DNA of 64,000 bases from Krasilnikovia cinnamomea. Its GTDB lineage: Bacteria; Actinomycetota; Actinomycetes; Mycobacteriales; Micromonosporaceae. The notes below the pieces were generated by a model, which was given only the letters and a program-made list of their open reading frames with translations, was not told the origin of the DNA and searched no databases. The stretch covers positions 2,170,001 through 2,234,000 of the forward strand of contig NZ_SHKY01000001.1 of the NCBI RefSeq assembly GCF_004217545.1, in the 5' to 3' direction. The translations under genes and the position numbers were made by a program. Of this stretch, positions 26,363-36,497 are shown in pieces (the stretch's first letter is position 1; each line of letters starts with the position of its first letter).

Positions 26363-27505
26363 GTGACCGTCTCGACCGTGGCCGTGGTGATCGTCTGTCT
26401 GGGGGTGGGTGCCGCGCTGGGCTGGCTGGCCGCCCGGCTGCGCGCCGCCGCCGACATCGCCCGCCTGGAGGCCACCGTCGAGGCCGGCCGGGCCGGCGAG
26501 CAGCGCCTGGAGCAGTCGATGCGGGCGCTGTCCTACGAGGCCACCGCCCAGTCGCAGGAGGCCGTGGCCCGCGCCGTGGCCCCGCTGCACGACGCGCTGC
26601 GCCGCTACGAACAGCGCATCGGCGAGCTGGAACGCGACCGCGTCGACGCGTACGCGGAACTGCGCGAGCAGGTCCGCTCGATGGGCGCGGTCTCCGGTGA
26701 GCTGCGCACCGAGACCAAGCAGCTGGTGGCGGCGCTGCGGGCACCGCAGGTGCGGGGACGCTGGGGCGAGCATCAGCTGCGCCGCATCGTGGAGGCGGCG
26801 GGGCTGCTGGAGCACTGCGACTTCGCCGAGCAGGTCACCGCCGTCACGGATCAGCAGGGCGTGCGCCCCGACCTGGTGGTGCGGCTGCACGGCGGGCGCA
26901 GCGTGGTGGTGGACGCGAAGGCGCCGTTCGACGCGTACCTGTCCGCAATGGAGTCCCGCGACGAGCGGACCCGCGACGGCCACCTCGACCGGCACGCCCG
27001 CCACCTGCGCGCCCATGTGGACGCGCTGGCGGCCAAGGCGTACTGGACGGCGTTCCCGCAGACGCCCGAGTTCGTGGTGCTGTTCGTGCCCGCGGACCCG
27101 TTCCTGGACGCCGCGCTGCAACGCGACCCGGCGCTGCTGGAGCACGCGTTCGCCCGCGACGTCGTGCTGGCCACCCCGGCGACGCTGGTCGCGCTGCTGC
27201 GCACGGTGGCGTACTCGTGGCGGCAGGAGGCGCTGGCCCGCAACGCCGTCGTGGTCCACGAGCTGGCCCGCGAGCTGTACGGGCGGCTGGCCACGCTCGG
27301 CGAGCACGTGGGGCGGCTCGGCGGTGCGCTGGGCGGGGCGGTGACCGCCTACAACCGGGCGGTGGGGTCGCTGGAGTCGCGGGTGCTGGTCAGCGCCCGC
27401 AAGCTGGCCGAGCTGGGGGTGAGCGACGAGCAGCTGACCACGCCCGCGCAGGTGGAGGTGACCCCGCGCCAGCCCCAGGCACCGGAGCTGGTCGACGAGT
27501 TCTAA
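26363..27505 (+). CDS. rmuC: DNA recombination protein RmuC
   Basis: A 380-residue RmuC-family protein. An N-terminal membrane segment ([20 protein letters not shown]) is followed by a long coiled coil (about 30-120), then the RmuC domain with the signature [33 protein letters not shown] and [18 protein letters not shown]. It is thought to limit inversions at short repeats, with a nuclease-like fold. GTG start with weak leader signals. The last 4 bp overlap the convergent ispH gene. Confidence 0.94.
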   Translation: MTVSTVAVVIVCLGVGAALGWLAARLRAAADIARLEATVEAGRAGEQRLEQSMRALSYEATAQSQEAVARAVAPLHDALRRYEQRIGELERDRVDAYAELREQVRSMGAVSGELRTETKQLVAALRAPQVRGRWGEHQLRRIVEAAGLLEHCDFAEQVTAVTDQQGVRPDLVVRLHGGRSVVVDAKAPFDAYLSAMESRDERTRDGHLDRHARHLRAHVDALAAKAYWTAFPQTPEFVVLFVPADPFLDAALQRDPALLEHAFARDVVLATPATLVALLRTVAYSWRQEALARNAVVVHELARELYGRLATLGEHVGRLGGALGGAVTAYNRAVGSLESRVLVSARKLAELGVSDEQLTTPAQVEVTPRQPQAPELVDEF

Positions 27506-28470
27506 CCGCGCGCGGCGGCGGCCTTCATGTCGCGGCGCAGCTCCTGCGGCAGCGAGAAGGTGAGCCGCTCCTCGGCGGTGGTGTACTCGGTGACCTCGCC
27601 GAAGCCGCGCTCCGCCAGGTGCGCGAGCACCTCCATGACCAGGTCCTCCGGGACGCTGGCGCCGGACGAGACACCGACCGTGGTGGCGCCCTCCAGCCAC
27701 TCGTCGCGGATCTCCGAGGCGTAGTCGACCAGGTGACCGGCGCGGGCACCGGCGTCCAGGGCCACCTCGACGAGGCGGACGGAGTTCGACGAGTTCGTCG
27801 AGCCGACCACGATCACCACGTCGCAGGACGGGGCGATCTCCTTGACCACGTGCTGGCGGTTCTGCGTGGCGTAGCAGATGTCGTCGCTGGGCGGGGACTG
27901 CAGCAGCGGCAGCCGGGTCTTGAGCCGGGCCACGGTCTCCATCGTCTCGTCCACCGACAGCGTGGTCTGCGACAGCCAGACCACCTTCTCCGGGTCCCGC
28001 ACGGTGACCTTGTCGACCCCGTCCGGGCCGTCTACGAGCTGGATGTGCGCGGGAGCCTCACCGGCGGTGCCGATGACCTCCTCGTGACCCTCGTGGCCGA
28101 TCAGCAGGATGTCGTAGTCCTCCGCCGCGTACCGCTTGGCCTCGTGGTGGACCTTGGTGACCAGCGGGCAGGTCGCGTCGATCGCCTTGAGGTTGCGGGC
28201 CTTGGCCTGCTCGTGCACCTCGGGGGCGACGCCGTGCGCGGAGAAGACCACGATCGAGCCCTCGGGGACCTCCTCGTTCTCCTCCACGAAGATCGCGCCG
28301 CGGGCCTCCAGCGTGCTGACCACGTGCTTGTTGTGCACGATCTGCTTGCGGACGTAGACCGGCGCGCCGTACAGCTTCAGCGCCTCCTCGACGGTCTGCA
28401 CCGCGCGGTCGACGCCCGCGCAGTACCCCCTCGGCCTGGCCAGGAGCACGCGCTTACGGGTCTCGGTCAC
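27502..28470 (-). CDS. ispH: 4-hydroxy-3-methylbut-2-enyl diphosphate reductase
   Basis: A 322-residue [4Fe-4S] enzyme making IPP and DMAPP in the last step of the MEP pathway. The three cluster cysteines are seen in RGYCAGV (Cys17), DATCPLVTK and [18 protein letters not shown]; the diphosphate-binding histidines are in SAHGVAPE and GHEGHEE. GTG start with TACCAT ending 6 nt upstream (leaderless); a longer in-frame extension has no support. Isoprenoid use is represented elsewhere here by the cis-prenyltransferase and the geranylgeranyl-reductase-like gene. Confidence 0.96.
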   Translation of the reverse strand: MTETRKRVLLARPRGYCAGVDRAVQTVEEALKLYGAPVYVRKQIVHNKHVVSTLEARGAIFVEENEEVPEGSIVVFSAHGVAPEVHEQAKARNLKAIDATCPLVTKVHHEAKRYAAEDYDILLIGHEGHEEVIGTAGEAPAHIQLVDGPDGVDKVTVRDPEKVVWLSQTTLSVDETMETVARLKTRLPLLQSPPSDDICYATQNRQHVVKEIAPSCDVVIVVGSTNSSNSVRLVEVALDAGARAGHLVDYASEIRDEWLEGATTVGVSSGASVPEDLVMEVLAHLAERGFGEVTEYTTAEERLTFSLPQELRRDMKAAAARG

Positions 28471-28665
28471 CCGGCCATGGTACGTGGCCGCACCAGCCGG
28501 CGCCCCCGCTGCGACCCCCACCACACCCGTCTGGCACCCGCATGCTGACCGGGAGCACACGGTCGATCACGCCGAGGGTTTCCCGGCCCACTCGGGCGGG
28601 CGGGGGTGGCCCGGGGGCACCCGCCCGCGCCGCACTTTGATGATCGTTCGGGGCATACTCGTGCG

Positions 28666-29217
28666 ATGCGACAGCGCCTGTGGCTCCGGATCGCCGCCGT
28701 GGTTCCCGTACTGGTCGGGGCGTGCACCCTGGTCGGCGGCCTCACCTGGGTGCTGCTGAACCTGCACGGGCCGGAGCCGGTCCTCGACGTCACGGTCGGT
28801 GCGGTGCTGGCGGTGGGCGGTCTCGTGCTGCTGATGCCGCACCGGACCCGGCTGCCCGTGGCGGCCACCGCGATCGCCGCGGCGGCCACCGGGCTGGCCG
28901 GGACGGTGGCCGGGATCGCCGTCTCGACGTCGCAGGCGTTCGGCGCGTACGCGTACCTGACGACCCGGGGCTGGCCGTACCGGTGGCTGAGCCGGGGCGC
29001 GATCGCGGATGATCTGACGACCGCCGAGCGGGTGGCCGGCGTCCAGTCCTGGCAGGTCGACGTGCTGGCGCTGGCGGCGAACCTGCTCGTCTGGTCGTAC
29101 GTGGGGCTGCTGGCGGCCGGTGCCGCCGTGGCCGTGCGCCGGACGATGGCCGCGCGCGCCACCGCCATGGCCGGCGGCGGCCGCGCCACCACCGAGGATG
29201 TCGGACCTCTTCCGTAG
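28666..29217 (+). CDS. four-helix membrane protein, unknown function
   Basis: A 183-residue protein with four predicted membrane segments (around WLRIAAVVPVLVGACTLVGG, VTVGAVLAVGGLVLLM, VAATAIAAAATGLAGTVAGI and LALAANLLVWSYVGLLAAG) and no motif I recognise. ATG chosen at the first Met before the hydrophobic start; CATACT ends 6 nt upstream. The stop codon forms part of the -10 hexamer of xseA (TAGGCT). Confidence 0.7.
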   Translation: MRQRLWLRIAAVVPVLVGACTLVGGLTWVLLNLHGPEPVLDVTVGAVLAVGGLVLLMPHRTRLPVAATAIAAAATGLAGTVAGIAVSTSQAFGAYAYLTTRGWPYRWLSRGAIADDLTTAERVAGVQSWQVDVLALAANLLVWSYVGLLAAGAAVAVRRTMAARATAMAGGGRATTEDVGPLP

Positions 29218-29226
29218 GCTGACCCG

Positions 29227-30453
29227 GTGACCCAGCCCGAGCAGCCCAAGAGCACGGCGGACGAGCCGTGGCCGGTCCGGGTGGTCAGCCAGAAGATCGG
29301 CGCCTGGGTCGCCAAGCTGGGCTGGGTGTGGGTGGACGGGCAGGTCGCCCAGATCAGCCGCCGCCCCGGCGCCAGCGTGGTCTTCCTGACCCTGCGCGAC
29401 CCCTCGGCCGACCTCAGCCTCACCGTCACCACGCACCGCGACGTGCTGGACGCGGGCGCGCCCGAGCTGGCCGAGGGCGCCCGGGTGACGCTGCATGCCA
29501 AGCCCGAGTTCTACCCGGCCCGGGGGTCGTTGAGCCTGCGCGCCGACGAGATCCGCCAGGTCGGCCTCGGTGAGCTGCTGGCCCGGCTGGAACGCCTCAA
29601 GAAGCTGCTGGCCGCCGAGGGCCTGTTCGCCCGGGAGCGCAAGCGACGCCTGCCGTTCCTGCCCCGGCGGATCGGCCTGATCACCGGCCGGGCCTCGGCC
29701 GCCGAGCGCGACGTGCTGATGAACACGCGGCGCCGCTGGCCGTCGGTGGACTTCCGGGTCGTCAACGTGGCCGTGCAGGGGCCGACCGCGGTCACCCAGA
29801 TCATCGACGCGCTGGCCGTGCTGGACGACGACCCGACGATCGACGTGATCGTGCTGGCCCGGGGCGGCGGCGGCGTGGAGGATCTGCTGCCGTTCTCCGA
29901 CGAGGCGCTGTGCCGGGCGGTGTTCGCCGCGCGGACCCCGGTCGTCAGCGCGATCGGCCACGAGACGGACGCGCCGCTGGTCGACTACGTCGCCGACGTG
30001 CGCGCCTCCACCCCGACCGACGCCGCGAAACGCGTCGTGCCGGACCTGGCCGAGGAGACCCGGCTCATCGAGCACGCGCGGCACCGCCTCGACCGGGCGA
30101 TCGGCACGATGCTCGACCGGGAGGCGCAGCGGCTGCAGGCGTGGCGCTCGCGGCCCGCGCTGGCCCGCCCGGAGGCACTGGTCGATCAGCGCGCGGCCGA
30201 CGTGGCCGCGCTCCGGGACCGCGCCGGGCGCTGCGTCGACCACCGGCTGCGCCGGGCCGACGACGACCTGCGGCACACCCTCGCGCGGCTGCGCGCCCTG
30301 TCGCCCGCGGCCACGCTGCAGCGCGGCTACGCGATCGTGCAGCGCGCCGACGGCCACGTCGTCCGCGCGGCCACCGAGGTGGCCCCGGACGACCTTCTTC
30401 GGGTACGGCTCGCGGACGGCGAGCTGCGGGCGAGCGTACGGGAGACCGGGTGA
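29227..30453 (+). CDS. xseA: exodeoxyribonuclease VII large subunit
   Basis: A 408-residue ExoVII large subunit. An N-terminal OB fold ([25 protein letters not shown]) precedes the catalytic domain with [46 protein letters not shown] and [24 protein letters not shown], then a coiled coil and LQRGYAIV end. It degrades single-stranded DNA with XseB. TAGGCT ends 6 nt before the GTG. The stop overlaps the xseB start (GTGA). Confidence 0.96.
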   Translation: MTQPEQPKSTADEPWPVRVVSQKIGAWVAKLGWVWVDGQVAQISRRPGASVVFLTLRDPSADLSLTVTTHRDVLDAGAPELAEGARVTLHAKPEFYPARGSLSLRADEIRQVGLGELLARLERLKKLLAAEGLFARERKRRLPFLPRRIGLITGRASAAERDVLMNTRRRWPSVDFRVVNVAVQGPTAVTQIIDALAVLDDDPTIDVIVLARGGGGVEDLLPFSDEALCRAVFAARTPVVSAIGHETDAPLVDYVADVRASTPTDAAKRVVPDLAEETRLIEHARHRLDRAIGTMLDREAQRLQAWRSRPALARPEALVDQRAADVAALRDRAGRCVDHRLRRADDDLRHTLARLRALSPAATLQRGYAIVQRADGHVVRAATEVAPDDLLRVRLADGELRASVRETG

Positions 30454-30653
30454 CCGACGAGACGTTGAGTTACGAGCAGGCGCGCACCGAGCTGGCGTCG
30501 GTGGTGGAACGCCTGGAGCAGGGCGGCAGTTCGCTGGAGGAGGCGCTGGCGCTGTGGGAACGCGGCGAGCGGTTGGCCGACGTGTGCCAGCGCTGGCTCG
30601 ACGGAGCCCGCGAGCGCATCGACGCCGCCCGGGCCGCCCGCGCGCAGGAGTGA
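30450..30653 (+). CDS. xseB: exodeoxyribonuclease VII small subunit
   Basis: A 67-residue helical subunit with the family pattern [41 protein letters not shown] and [11 protein letters not shown]. It binds the large subunit's coiled coil in multiple copies. GTG start within the xseA stop (GTGA), fixing both ends. The stop codon falls in the first copy of a 24-bp tandem duplication. Confidence 0.95.
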   Translation: MTDETLSYEQARTELASVVERLEQGGSSLEEALALWERGERLADVCQRWLDGARERIDAARAARAQE

Positions 30654-30687
30654 GTCAGGACAGGCGCGCAGGAGTGAGTCAGGACAG
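30640..30687. repeat. 24-bp perfect tandem duplication over convergent stop codons
   Basis: GCGCGCAGGAGTGAGTCAGG plus ACAG occurs twice head-to-tail. The xseB stop (30651-30653) lies in copy 1 and the stop of the opposing DUF4245 gene (30679-30681) in copy 2; each copy contains both potential stops. Confidence 0.95.
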
Positions 30688-31329
30688 GGACGCGGCGAGC
30701 TTTTCCAGCTGCCGGACGTCCGCCTGACCCAGCACGATCACCGAGCGGTTCTTCTCCAGCAGCACCAGGGCCTGGGTCTCCGCGCCCGCCGCGTACCGCT
30801 GCCAGGCGCGCCCGGCGTTCTGATAGAAGCCGTGCGGGGCGAGGGTGCGCCCGAGTTCGCGCGGCAGCAGGGTCTCCGCCGGCACGCTGCTCTCGATCAG
30901 CTGGACCGGTGCGTCGCCCGGGGCGACGTACCCGAGCCGCAGGGTCGCGCCGGTGGCCTCGCGCCGCCACGTCGCGCTGGCCACGTGCCAGTCGTCGCCG
31001 AGCCCGCGCGGCTCGGCCACCGGGAACACGCTGGCCGCCTGCGCCTGCTGGATGGTGGGCCCGGGGTCGATGCTCCGCGGGGCGTCACCGTCGAGTACGA
31101 CGCGGTAGAAGATCAGCACCAGCGCGATCGGCACCAGCAGGACGGCCAGGGAGATGACCATGTCCCTGGGCGGCCGCTCGGCCCGGCCGCGGCCCGCCTG
31201 CCCGGCCGGGACGCCGCCCGCCGGAACACCGGCCGGCGAGATGCCGCCAGCCGGAACACCGGCAGCGGCGGCCGCCGGGGTAGCGGCGGCGGTTTCCGGG
31301 GCGGCGTCGGCGGGGCGGGCTGGTTCCAC
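30679..31329 (-). CDS. DUF4245-type membrane protein
   Basis: A 216-residue protein. The Ala/Pro/Gly-rich cytoplasmic N-terminus has a VPAGG-type repeat, [21 protein letters not shown] is the membrane helix, and the extracytoplasmic domain contains [31 protein letters not shown] and [13 protein letters not shown], the DUF4245 pattern. Its role is unknown in the family. GTG start is by family length; no strong Shine-Dalgarno. Divergent from glpX by 132 bp. Confidence 0.82.
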   Translation of the reverse strand: MEPARPADAAPETAAATPAAAAAGVPAGGISPAGVPAGGVPAGQAGRGRAERPPRDMVISLAVLLVPIALVLIFYRVVLDGDAPRSIDPGPTIQQAQAASVFPVAEPRGLGDDWHVASATWRREATGATLRLGYVAPGDAPVQLIESSVPAETLLPRELGRTLAPHGFYQNAGRAWQRYAAGAETQALVLLEKNRSVIVLGQADVRQLEKLAASLS

Positions 31330-31461
31330 GTACCCATCCTGACTGATCGACGGTCACCGGCCCCACCCGGTGTTAATCAAGTCGCTGCGGCGGGACTTTG
31401 CGTAGCCGCCCATGACAGGATCGGTGAACCCACACCCGCAGTGTCGCGAGGAGGCCCCGCC

Positions 31462-32511
31462 GTGACTGTTGCCCGCGTTCCGCAGGATCTCGACCGGAAC
31501 ATCGCCCTCGACCTGGTCCGCGTCACCGAGGCCGCCGCGATGGCGGCCGGGCGCTGGGTGGGCCGCGGCGACAAGGAAGGCGGCGACGGCGCGGCCGTCG
31601 ACGCCATGCGCAAGCTCATCAACTCGATCCAGATGAGCGGCGTCGTGGTGATCGGCGAGGGCGAGAAGGACCACGCGCCGATGCTGTACAACGGCGAGCG
31701 GGTCGGCGACGGCACGGGCCCCGAGGTGGATGTCGCGGTCGACCCGATCGACGGGACGACGCTGATGAGCAAGGGGATGCCGGGCGCGGTCGCGGTGCTG
31801 GCCGTTGCCGAGCGCGGCGCGATGTTCGACCCCAGCGCGGTCTTCTACATGGAGAAGATCGCGGTCGGCCCGGACTGCGCGGACGTGATCGACATCAACG
31901 CGGGCACCGCGGAGAATCTGCGCCGGATCGCCAAGGCGAAGCGGTCCAGCGTCTCCGACGTGACGGTGTGCATCCTCGACCGGCCCCGGCACGAGAAGCT
32001 GGTCGCGGAGGTCCGCGCCGCGGGCGCACAGATCAAGTTCATCTCCGACGGCGACATCGCCGGGGCGATCTCGGCGGCGCGTCATGAGTCGGACGTCGAT
32101 GTGCTCATGGGCATCGGCGGCACCCCCGAGGGCATCACCGCGGCGTGCGCGCTGAAGTGCCTGGGCGGCATGATCCAGGCGAAGCTGTGGCCGCTGGACG
32201 ACTCGGAACGGGAGAAGGCGATCGCGGGCGGGCACGACCTGGACCGGGTCCTGACCACCGACGACCTGGTCACGGGCGACAACTGCTTCTTCGTGGCGAC
32301 CGGGGTGACCTCCGGCGACCTGCTGCGCGGCGTGCGGTACCGGGCGGGCGGGGCGCACACGCAGTCGATCGTCATGCGGAGCAAGAGCGGCACGATCCGG
32401 GTGATCGACTCGTACCACCGGCTGGAGAAGCTGTCGTTGTACTCGGCGGTCGACTTCGACGGTCACCTGCCGACGGTGCCGACGGGTTCGGGCGACGTCG
32501 CCCTGATCTGA
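31462..32511 (+). CDS. glpX: fructose-1,6-bisphosphatase class II
   Basis: A 349-residue GlpX-type FBPase, the gluconeogenic bisphosphatase of actinobacteria. Metal and substrate residues are in [30 protein letters not shown] (the D-P-I-D-G-T core), [19 protein letters not shown] and the closing [20 protein letters not shown] start with GAGGAGG at 7 nt. With pckG 7 kb away, the window holds two gluconeogenic enzymes, but they are not in one operon. Confidence 0.96.
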   Translation: MTVARVPQDLDRNIALDLVRVTEAAAMAAGRWVGRGDKEGGDGAAVDAMRKLINSIQMSGVVVIGEGEKDHAPMLYNGERVGDGTGPEVDVAVDPIDGTTLMSKGMPGAVAVLAVAERGAMFDPSAVFYMEKIAVGPDCADVIDINAGTAENLRRIAKAKRSSVSDVTVCILDRPRHEKLVAEVRAAGAQIKFISDGDIAGAISAARHESDVDVLMGIGGTPEGITAACALKCLGGMIQAKLWPLDDSEREKAIAGGHDLDRVLTTDDLVTGDNCFFVATGVTSGDLLRGVRYRAGGAHTQSIVMRSKSGTIRVIDSYHRLEKLSLYSAVDFDGHLPTVPTGSGDVALI

Positions 32512-32530
32512 CGCGCCCGGCGGCGCTCAG
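32508..32530. terminator. hairpin between glpX and the rhomboid gene
   Basis: CTGA(C)GCGCC pairs with GGCGCTCAG around loop CGGC, with one bulged base; it starts in the glpX stop codon and ends at the edge of the convergent rhomboid gene. A candidate two-way terminator. Confidence 0.55.
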
Positions 32531-33192
32531 AGATCCGTCAGCGTGGTGGTGGTCGGGTCGTACCTGCCCGGGACGGGACGGGGCCGCTTGCGGCGGAACA
32601 GGATCGCGGCGATCACGCCGCCGATCAGGCCGAGCAGGTGGCCCTGCCAGGAGATCGGCTGGTCGGTGGGGAGCACGTTGTAGAGCTGGTACCAGTACAG
32701 CAGGCCGATGAACGCGGCCACGCCCAGGTTCCACCAGCTGCGCTCGACGAAGCCGCGGGCGAACAGCAGCCCGAGGTAGCCGAAGACGACCCCGCTGGCG
32801 CCGACCACCACGCTGTCGGGGTCGCCGATGAGCCACACCCCGAGGCCGCTGACCAGCATGATCAGCAGCGTCGACCAGATGAAGCGCTTGGTCCCGGCGG
32901 CCAGCACGAACGTGCCGACGAGGATGAGCGGTACGGCGTTGCCGTACAGGTGGTCCCAGCTGGCGTGCAGGAACGGGCTGAAGACGACGCCGTCGAGACC
33001 GTCGACGCGGTGCGGGATGATGCCGCCCGCCACGTCGAGCTGGCCCCGGCCGATCGCGATGTCGAGGGCCTCGACGAGGAAGAGGAACGGGATCAGCGCG
33101 CACATGGCGACGAACGCCCGGCCCAGCGACGCGTAGAAGGGCTCGGTGCCGAACTTCGCCGCCGCGTCCTCGCGCTCCTCGAGGTAACTCAC
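32527..33192 (-). CDS. rhomboid family intramembrane serine protease
   Basis: A 221-residue six-helix membrane protein. The catalytic Ser133 lies in VVVGASGVVFGYLG, the catalytic His185 in SWQGHLLGLIGG, and the supporting FSPFLHASWDHLYGNAVPL segment is conserved. It cleaves transmembrane substrates within the bilayer. The tail ends in a basic RRKRPRP stretch. GTG start by family alignment; no clear Shine-Dalgarno. Confidence 0.93.
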   Translation of the reverse strand: MSYLEEREDAAAKFGTEPFYASLGRAFVAMCALIPFLFLVEALDIAIGRGQLDVAGGIIPHRVDGLDGVVFSPFLHASWDHLYGNAVPLILVGTFVLAAGTKRFIWSTLLIMLVSGLGVWLIGDPDSVVVGASGVVFGYLGLLFARGFVERSWWNLGVAAFIGLLYWYQLYNVLPTDQPISWQGHLLGLIGGVIAAILFRRKRPRPVPGRYDPTTTTLTDL

Positions 33193-33250
33193 GGGTCCAA
33201 GTGTTCCAGGCGCTCGCTATCCCGCCAACACGCTGCGTGCCGCCCTGGGG

Positions 33251-34036
33251 CTAGGCGAGCCGCCGGGTGGCGGCGCGGATGGCCGCCTGGAACGTGGACA
33301 CCTGCGTGTATACGCCCGGATAGCCCTTGCGGGCGCAGCCCACTCCCCAGCTCACGATTCCGGTCTGCACCCACCCGTGTCGCCCGGTGCGCCGCACCAT
33401 GGGGCCGCCGGAGTCGCCCTGGCAGGTGTCGACGCCGGGTGCGCTGGCGCAGATCGATTCGCCGGCGACCAGGTCGACCCCCACCTTCCGGTACGCGGCC
33501 GCGCAGGTGGCGTCCGCGACGATCGACACGGTGGCGTACCGGAGGCGGCGCTGCTGCACCGGATTGGTTTCGCCGGTCTGGCCCCAGCCCAGGATGGTCT
33601 GCGGGCCGTCGTCGCCGCCCCGGCTCAGCGGCAGGACGGGCAGTTTGAGCGCCCGATCGAGCTTGATGACGGCCCAGTCGTCGCCGTTCACCTCCCCGTG
33701 GAAACCCGTGGCGCGGATCACCGTGACCGACCGGGCGACGATGGCGTTGGGGGACTTGAGGTCGGCGACGCCGGCGATGACGCGGATGCTGGTGTCCGGC
33801 CCGGTGCCGGCGACGCAGTGACCGGCGGTGAGCACGACGCGGGGCGCGGTGAGCGCGCCGCCACAGCCCATGGAGAGGCGGACCATCCAGGGGAACCAGC
33901 CGTCCGGCGCGAGCTTGCCGCCGACGACCGCGTGGACCGGCGGCGACCCACGTTCGGCGTGGGCTGGCGCGCCGGTCGCGGCCAGCGGCGCCACGAGGGC
34001 GCCGCACAGAATCACGGAAACGACATTCCGGACCAT
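33251..34036 (-). CDS. secreted trypsin-like serine protease (S1)
   Basis: A 261-residue chymotrypsin-fold protease. A signal peptide (VVSVILCGALVAPLAATGAPAHA) is followed by VVGGKLAPDGWFPWMVRL (the zymogen-activation-like N-terminus). The triad is His73 (TAGHC), Asp120 (DDWAVIKL) and Ser209 (CQGDSGGP), with SWGVGCARKGYPGVYTQV. Disulfide cysteines are paired as usual. Exported and possibly self-activated. Substrate unknown; it stands alone between the rhomboid and transglycosylase genes. Confidence 0.95.
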   Translation of the reverse strand: MVRNVVSVILCGALVAPLAATGAPAHAERGSPPVHAVVGGKLAPDGWFPWMVRLSMGCGGALTAPRVVLTAGHCVAGTGPDTSIRVIAGVADLKSPNAIVARSVTVIRATGFHGEVNGDDWAVIKLDRALKLPVLPLSRGGDDGPQTILGWGQTGETNPVQQRRLRYATVSIVADATCAAAYRKVGVDLVAGESICASAPGVDTCQGDSGGPMVRRTGRHGWVQTGIVSWGVGCARKGYPGVYTQVSTFQAAIRAATRRLA

Positions 34037-34111
34037 ACGGTCATTTGATCATCCCCGGAACGCAATGCGGGGGTACGCGCCGAACGCATACCCCCGCATC
34101 GCGGAAAATTC

Positions 34112-34807
34112 TCAGTACCAGCCGACGTTCTCCGAGTGGTTCCAGGCGCCACATGGGGTCTTGTAGCGCCCCTCGATGTAGCCGAGACCCCACTTGATCT
34201 GGGTGGCCGGGTTGTCCTCCCAGTCCGCGCCCTCGGACTTCATCTTGCTGCCCGGCAGCGCCTGCGGGATGCCGTACGCACCGGAGCTCTTGTTCTCGGC
34301 GTGGTGGTTCCAGCCGCTCTCGCGCTTGAACAGCTTGTCGAGGCACGGCCACTGATCGATCTTGAAGCCCGCCTCGAGCATCAGCGCGCACCCGATGGCG
34401 CGGTTGCCGTTGAACTCGTCGCAGGAGGCCGGGATGTCACCGGGGTACGGCACGGTGTCCCCGGAGTCGGAGGACTTCTCCTCCGCCGCCTTCTTCTCCT
34501 CGGCCTTGGCGATCGCCTTCTTCTCCAGCGACCGCGCCTTGTCGGCCGCGGCCTTGGCTTCGGTCGCCGCCTTCGCGGCCGCGTCGTCCTCGGCCTGGCG
34601 CTGCCACGCCCGGGCCGCCGCGTGCTCGGCGTGTCGCTCCTTCAGCAGCTGCAGCTCGTCCGCGTCGGCCTGAACGACGAGTTGCGCTTCGGCACTGCGC
34701 TGCTGGGTCGCCCGGTCCTGCCCGAGATAGACGCCGCCGATCACGCCCAGAACGAGCAGACCCACGGAGGCCACACGAACACCGACCCGGCTCCAGAGCC
34801 GATTCAC
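34112..34807 (-). CDS. cell-wall lytic transglycosylase with coiled-coil stalk
   Basis: A 231-residue exported protein. It has an uncleaved or signal-anchor helix (RVASVGLLVLGVIGGVYLG), an Ala/Lys/Glu-rich coiled coil (about 30-120) and a C-terminal lysozyme-like domain (catalytic Glu in FKRESGWNHHAENKSSGAYG, then IPQALPGSKM, and NPATQIKWGLGYIEGRY). It would cut peptidoglycan glycan strands. The GTG start at 34807 has GAAGGGA at 7 nt; an ATG eight codons upstream lacks one. A CRP-type site lies 220 bp upstream. Confidence 0.9.
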   Translation of the reverse strand: MNRLWSRVGVRVASVGLLVLGVIGGVYLGQDRATQQRSAEAQLVVQADADELQLLKERHAEHAAARAWQRQAEDDAAAKAATEAKAAADKARSLEKKAIAKAEEKKAAEEKSSDSGDTVPYPGDIPASCDEFNGNRAIGCALMLEAGFKIDQWPCLDKLFKRESGWNHHAENKSSGAYGIPQALPGSKMKSEGADWEDNPATQIKWGLGYIEGRYKTPCGAWNHSENVGWY

Positions 34808-35026
34808 GAAGTATCCCTTCGTCGGGGGCAATGACGCGGCGCGGGCCTCGCCGGAAATCCGGCATCGGTCCGCGCCGTGAGCACCGCGACCCCGGAGGGC
34901 CGAGACCTCGACCTACTTCGATCGAAGGGATGTGAGCTGCGTCGATGTCCGACGAGCACCCATCCGGTGGTACCCGCCGAACACCATCGCGCACGGTGAA
35001 GTCGATGTGAAACAGTGGCGCGCCGT

Positions 35027-35042
35027 TGTGAAATGGATCACA
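35027..35042. promoter_or_regulatory. perfect CRP-type site TGTGA-N6-TCACA
   Basis: TGTGAAATGGATCACA is an exact match to the cAMP receptor protein consensus also used by mycobacterial and streptomycete Crp. It is in the 280-bp gap upstream of the lytic transglycosylase. Two further GTGAA half-sites (34996-35000, 35007-35011) follow toward the gene. Confidence 0.7.
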
Positions 35043-35087
35043 CAGCTTATGGGTGCAAATCAGGCCGAAATCCCACCGCGCCGGCCC

Positions 35088-36497
35088 CTACTGCGGTATG
35101 TCCTCCAGCAGGTCCGTGACGACCTCGGCGATAGGCGAGCGCTCGGAACGGGTCAGTGTGACGTGCGCGAAGATCGGGTGGCCCTTGAGCGCCTCGATCA
35201 CCGCGGTCACCCCGTCGTGACGACCAACGCGCAGGTTGTCACGCTGAGCCACGTCGTGGGTCAGCACCACCCGCGACCCCTGCCCGATCCGCGACAGCAC
35301 CGTCAGCAGCACATTGCGCTCCAGTGACTGCGCCTCGTCGACGATGACGAACGCGTCGTGCAGGCTGCGGCCCCGGATGTGGGTCAGCGGCAGCACCTCC
35401 AACATGCCGCGCGCCAGCACCTCCTCCATGACGTTGGCGTGCACCACCGCGCCCAGGGTGTCGAACACCGCCTGCGCCCAGGGCGACATCTTCTCCGACT
35501 CGCTGCCCGGCAGGTAGCCCAGCTCCTGGCCGCCGACCGCGTACAGCGGGCGGAACACCACGACCTTCTTGTGCCGGTTACGTTCCATCGTGGCTTCCAG
35601 GCCCGCGCACAGGGCCAGCGCCGACTTGCCCGTACCGGCGCGGCCACCGAGCGAGACGATCCCGATCGACTCGTCCAGCAGCAGGTCCAGCGCGATGCGC
35701 TGCTCGGCGGAGCGGCCGTGGATCCCGAACGCCTCCCGGTCGCCGCGGACCAGCCGGACCGACTTGTCGGAGGTCACCCGGGCCAGGGCGGAACCGCGCG
35801 GGGAATGCACCACCAGGCCGGTGTGGCACGGCAGGTGGGCGGCCTCCTCCAGGACCAGGGCCTCGCCCGCGTACAGGCGGCTCACCTCGTCCTCGGCGAG
35901 GGTAAGGTCGCTCATCCCGGTCCAGGTGGGATCGCTGGCCTGCCCGTGCCGGTACTCGTCGGCCAGCAGGCCGACCGAGGCGGCCTTGACCCGCAGCGGC
36001 ATGTCCTTGCTGACCAGGGTGACCTCACGACCCTCCGCCGCCAGCCCCAGCGCCACGGACAGGATCCGGGTGTCGTTGGAGTCGTTGCGGAAGCCGGGCG
36101 GCAGCGCGCCCGGGTCGGCGTGGTTCAGCTCCACCCGCAGCGTGCCACCCTCGTCGTTGCAGAGCACCGGCTGGTCGAGGCGGCCGAACTTGATCCGCAG
36201 CTCGTCCAGCATCCGCAACGCCTGGCGGGCGAACCAGCCCAGCTCGGGATGGTGACGCTTGCCCTCCAGCTCGGAGATCACCACCAGGGGGATGACCACC
36301 TCGTGGTCGGTGAACCGGCGGAACGCCGCCGGATCGGACAGCAGGACCGAGGTGTCCAGAACGAACACCCGGCCGGCCGGGGCGGGCTCCGCGGAGGCGT
36401 GCCGGTCACGGGAACGACGTCCCGCCGCGGAGAGGCTGCTGGAGGGGTGGGCGGCCGGGTCGTGCGATGCCCCGGCGTCAGTACGGCGAGATGTCAC
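35088..36497 (-). CDS. PhoH-like protein: PIN domain fused to PhoH ATPase
   Basis: A 469-residue protein with an N-terminal PIN RNase domain ([50 protein letters not shown]) and a C-terminal PhoH helicase-like ATPase (Walker [15 protein letters not shown], Walker [12 protein letters not shown], and [11 protein letters not shown]). In mycobacteria such PhoH2 proteins unwind and cut RNA. The GTG at 36497 has GGAGC upstream; longer in-frame starts are possible. No small PhoAT-type antitoxin is evident upstream. Confidence 0.93.
   Translation of the reverse strand: MTSRRTDAGASHDPAAHPSSSLSAAGRRSRDRHASAEPAPAGRVFVLDTSVLLSDPAAFRRFTDHEVVIPLVVISELEGKRHHPELGWFARQALRMLDELRIKFGRLDQPVLCNDEGGTLRVELNHADPGALPPGFRNDSNDTRILSVALGLAAEGREVTLVSKDMPLRVKAASVGLLADEYRHGQASDPTWTGMSDLTLAEDEVSRLYAGEALVLEEAAHLPCHTGLVVHSPRGSALARVTSDKSVRLVRGDREAFGIHGRSAEQRIALDLLLDESIGIVSLGGRAGTGKSALALCAGLEATMERNRHKKVVVFRPLYAVGGQELGYLPGSESEKMSPWAQAVFDTLGAVVHANVMEEVLARGMLEVLPLTHIRGRSLHDAFVIVDEAQSLERNVLLTVLSRIGQGSRVVLTHDVAQRDNLRVGRHDGVTAVIEALKGHPIFAHVTLTRSERSPIAEVVTDLLEDIPQ

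Noticed and set aside
34916..34927. CTTCGATCGAAG palindrome considered as a LexA (SOS) box
   Set aside because: Actinobacterial SOS boxes need TCGAAC-N4-GTTCGA type spacing; this is a continuous self-complementary 12-mer and the gene is not a repair gene.
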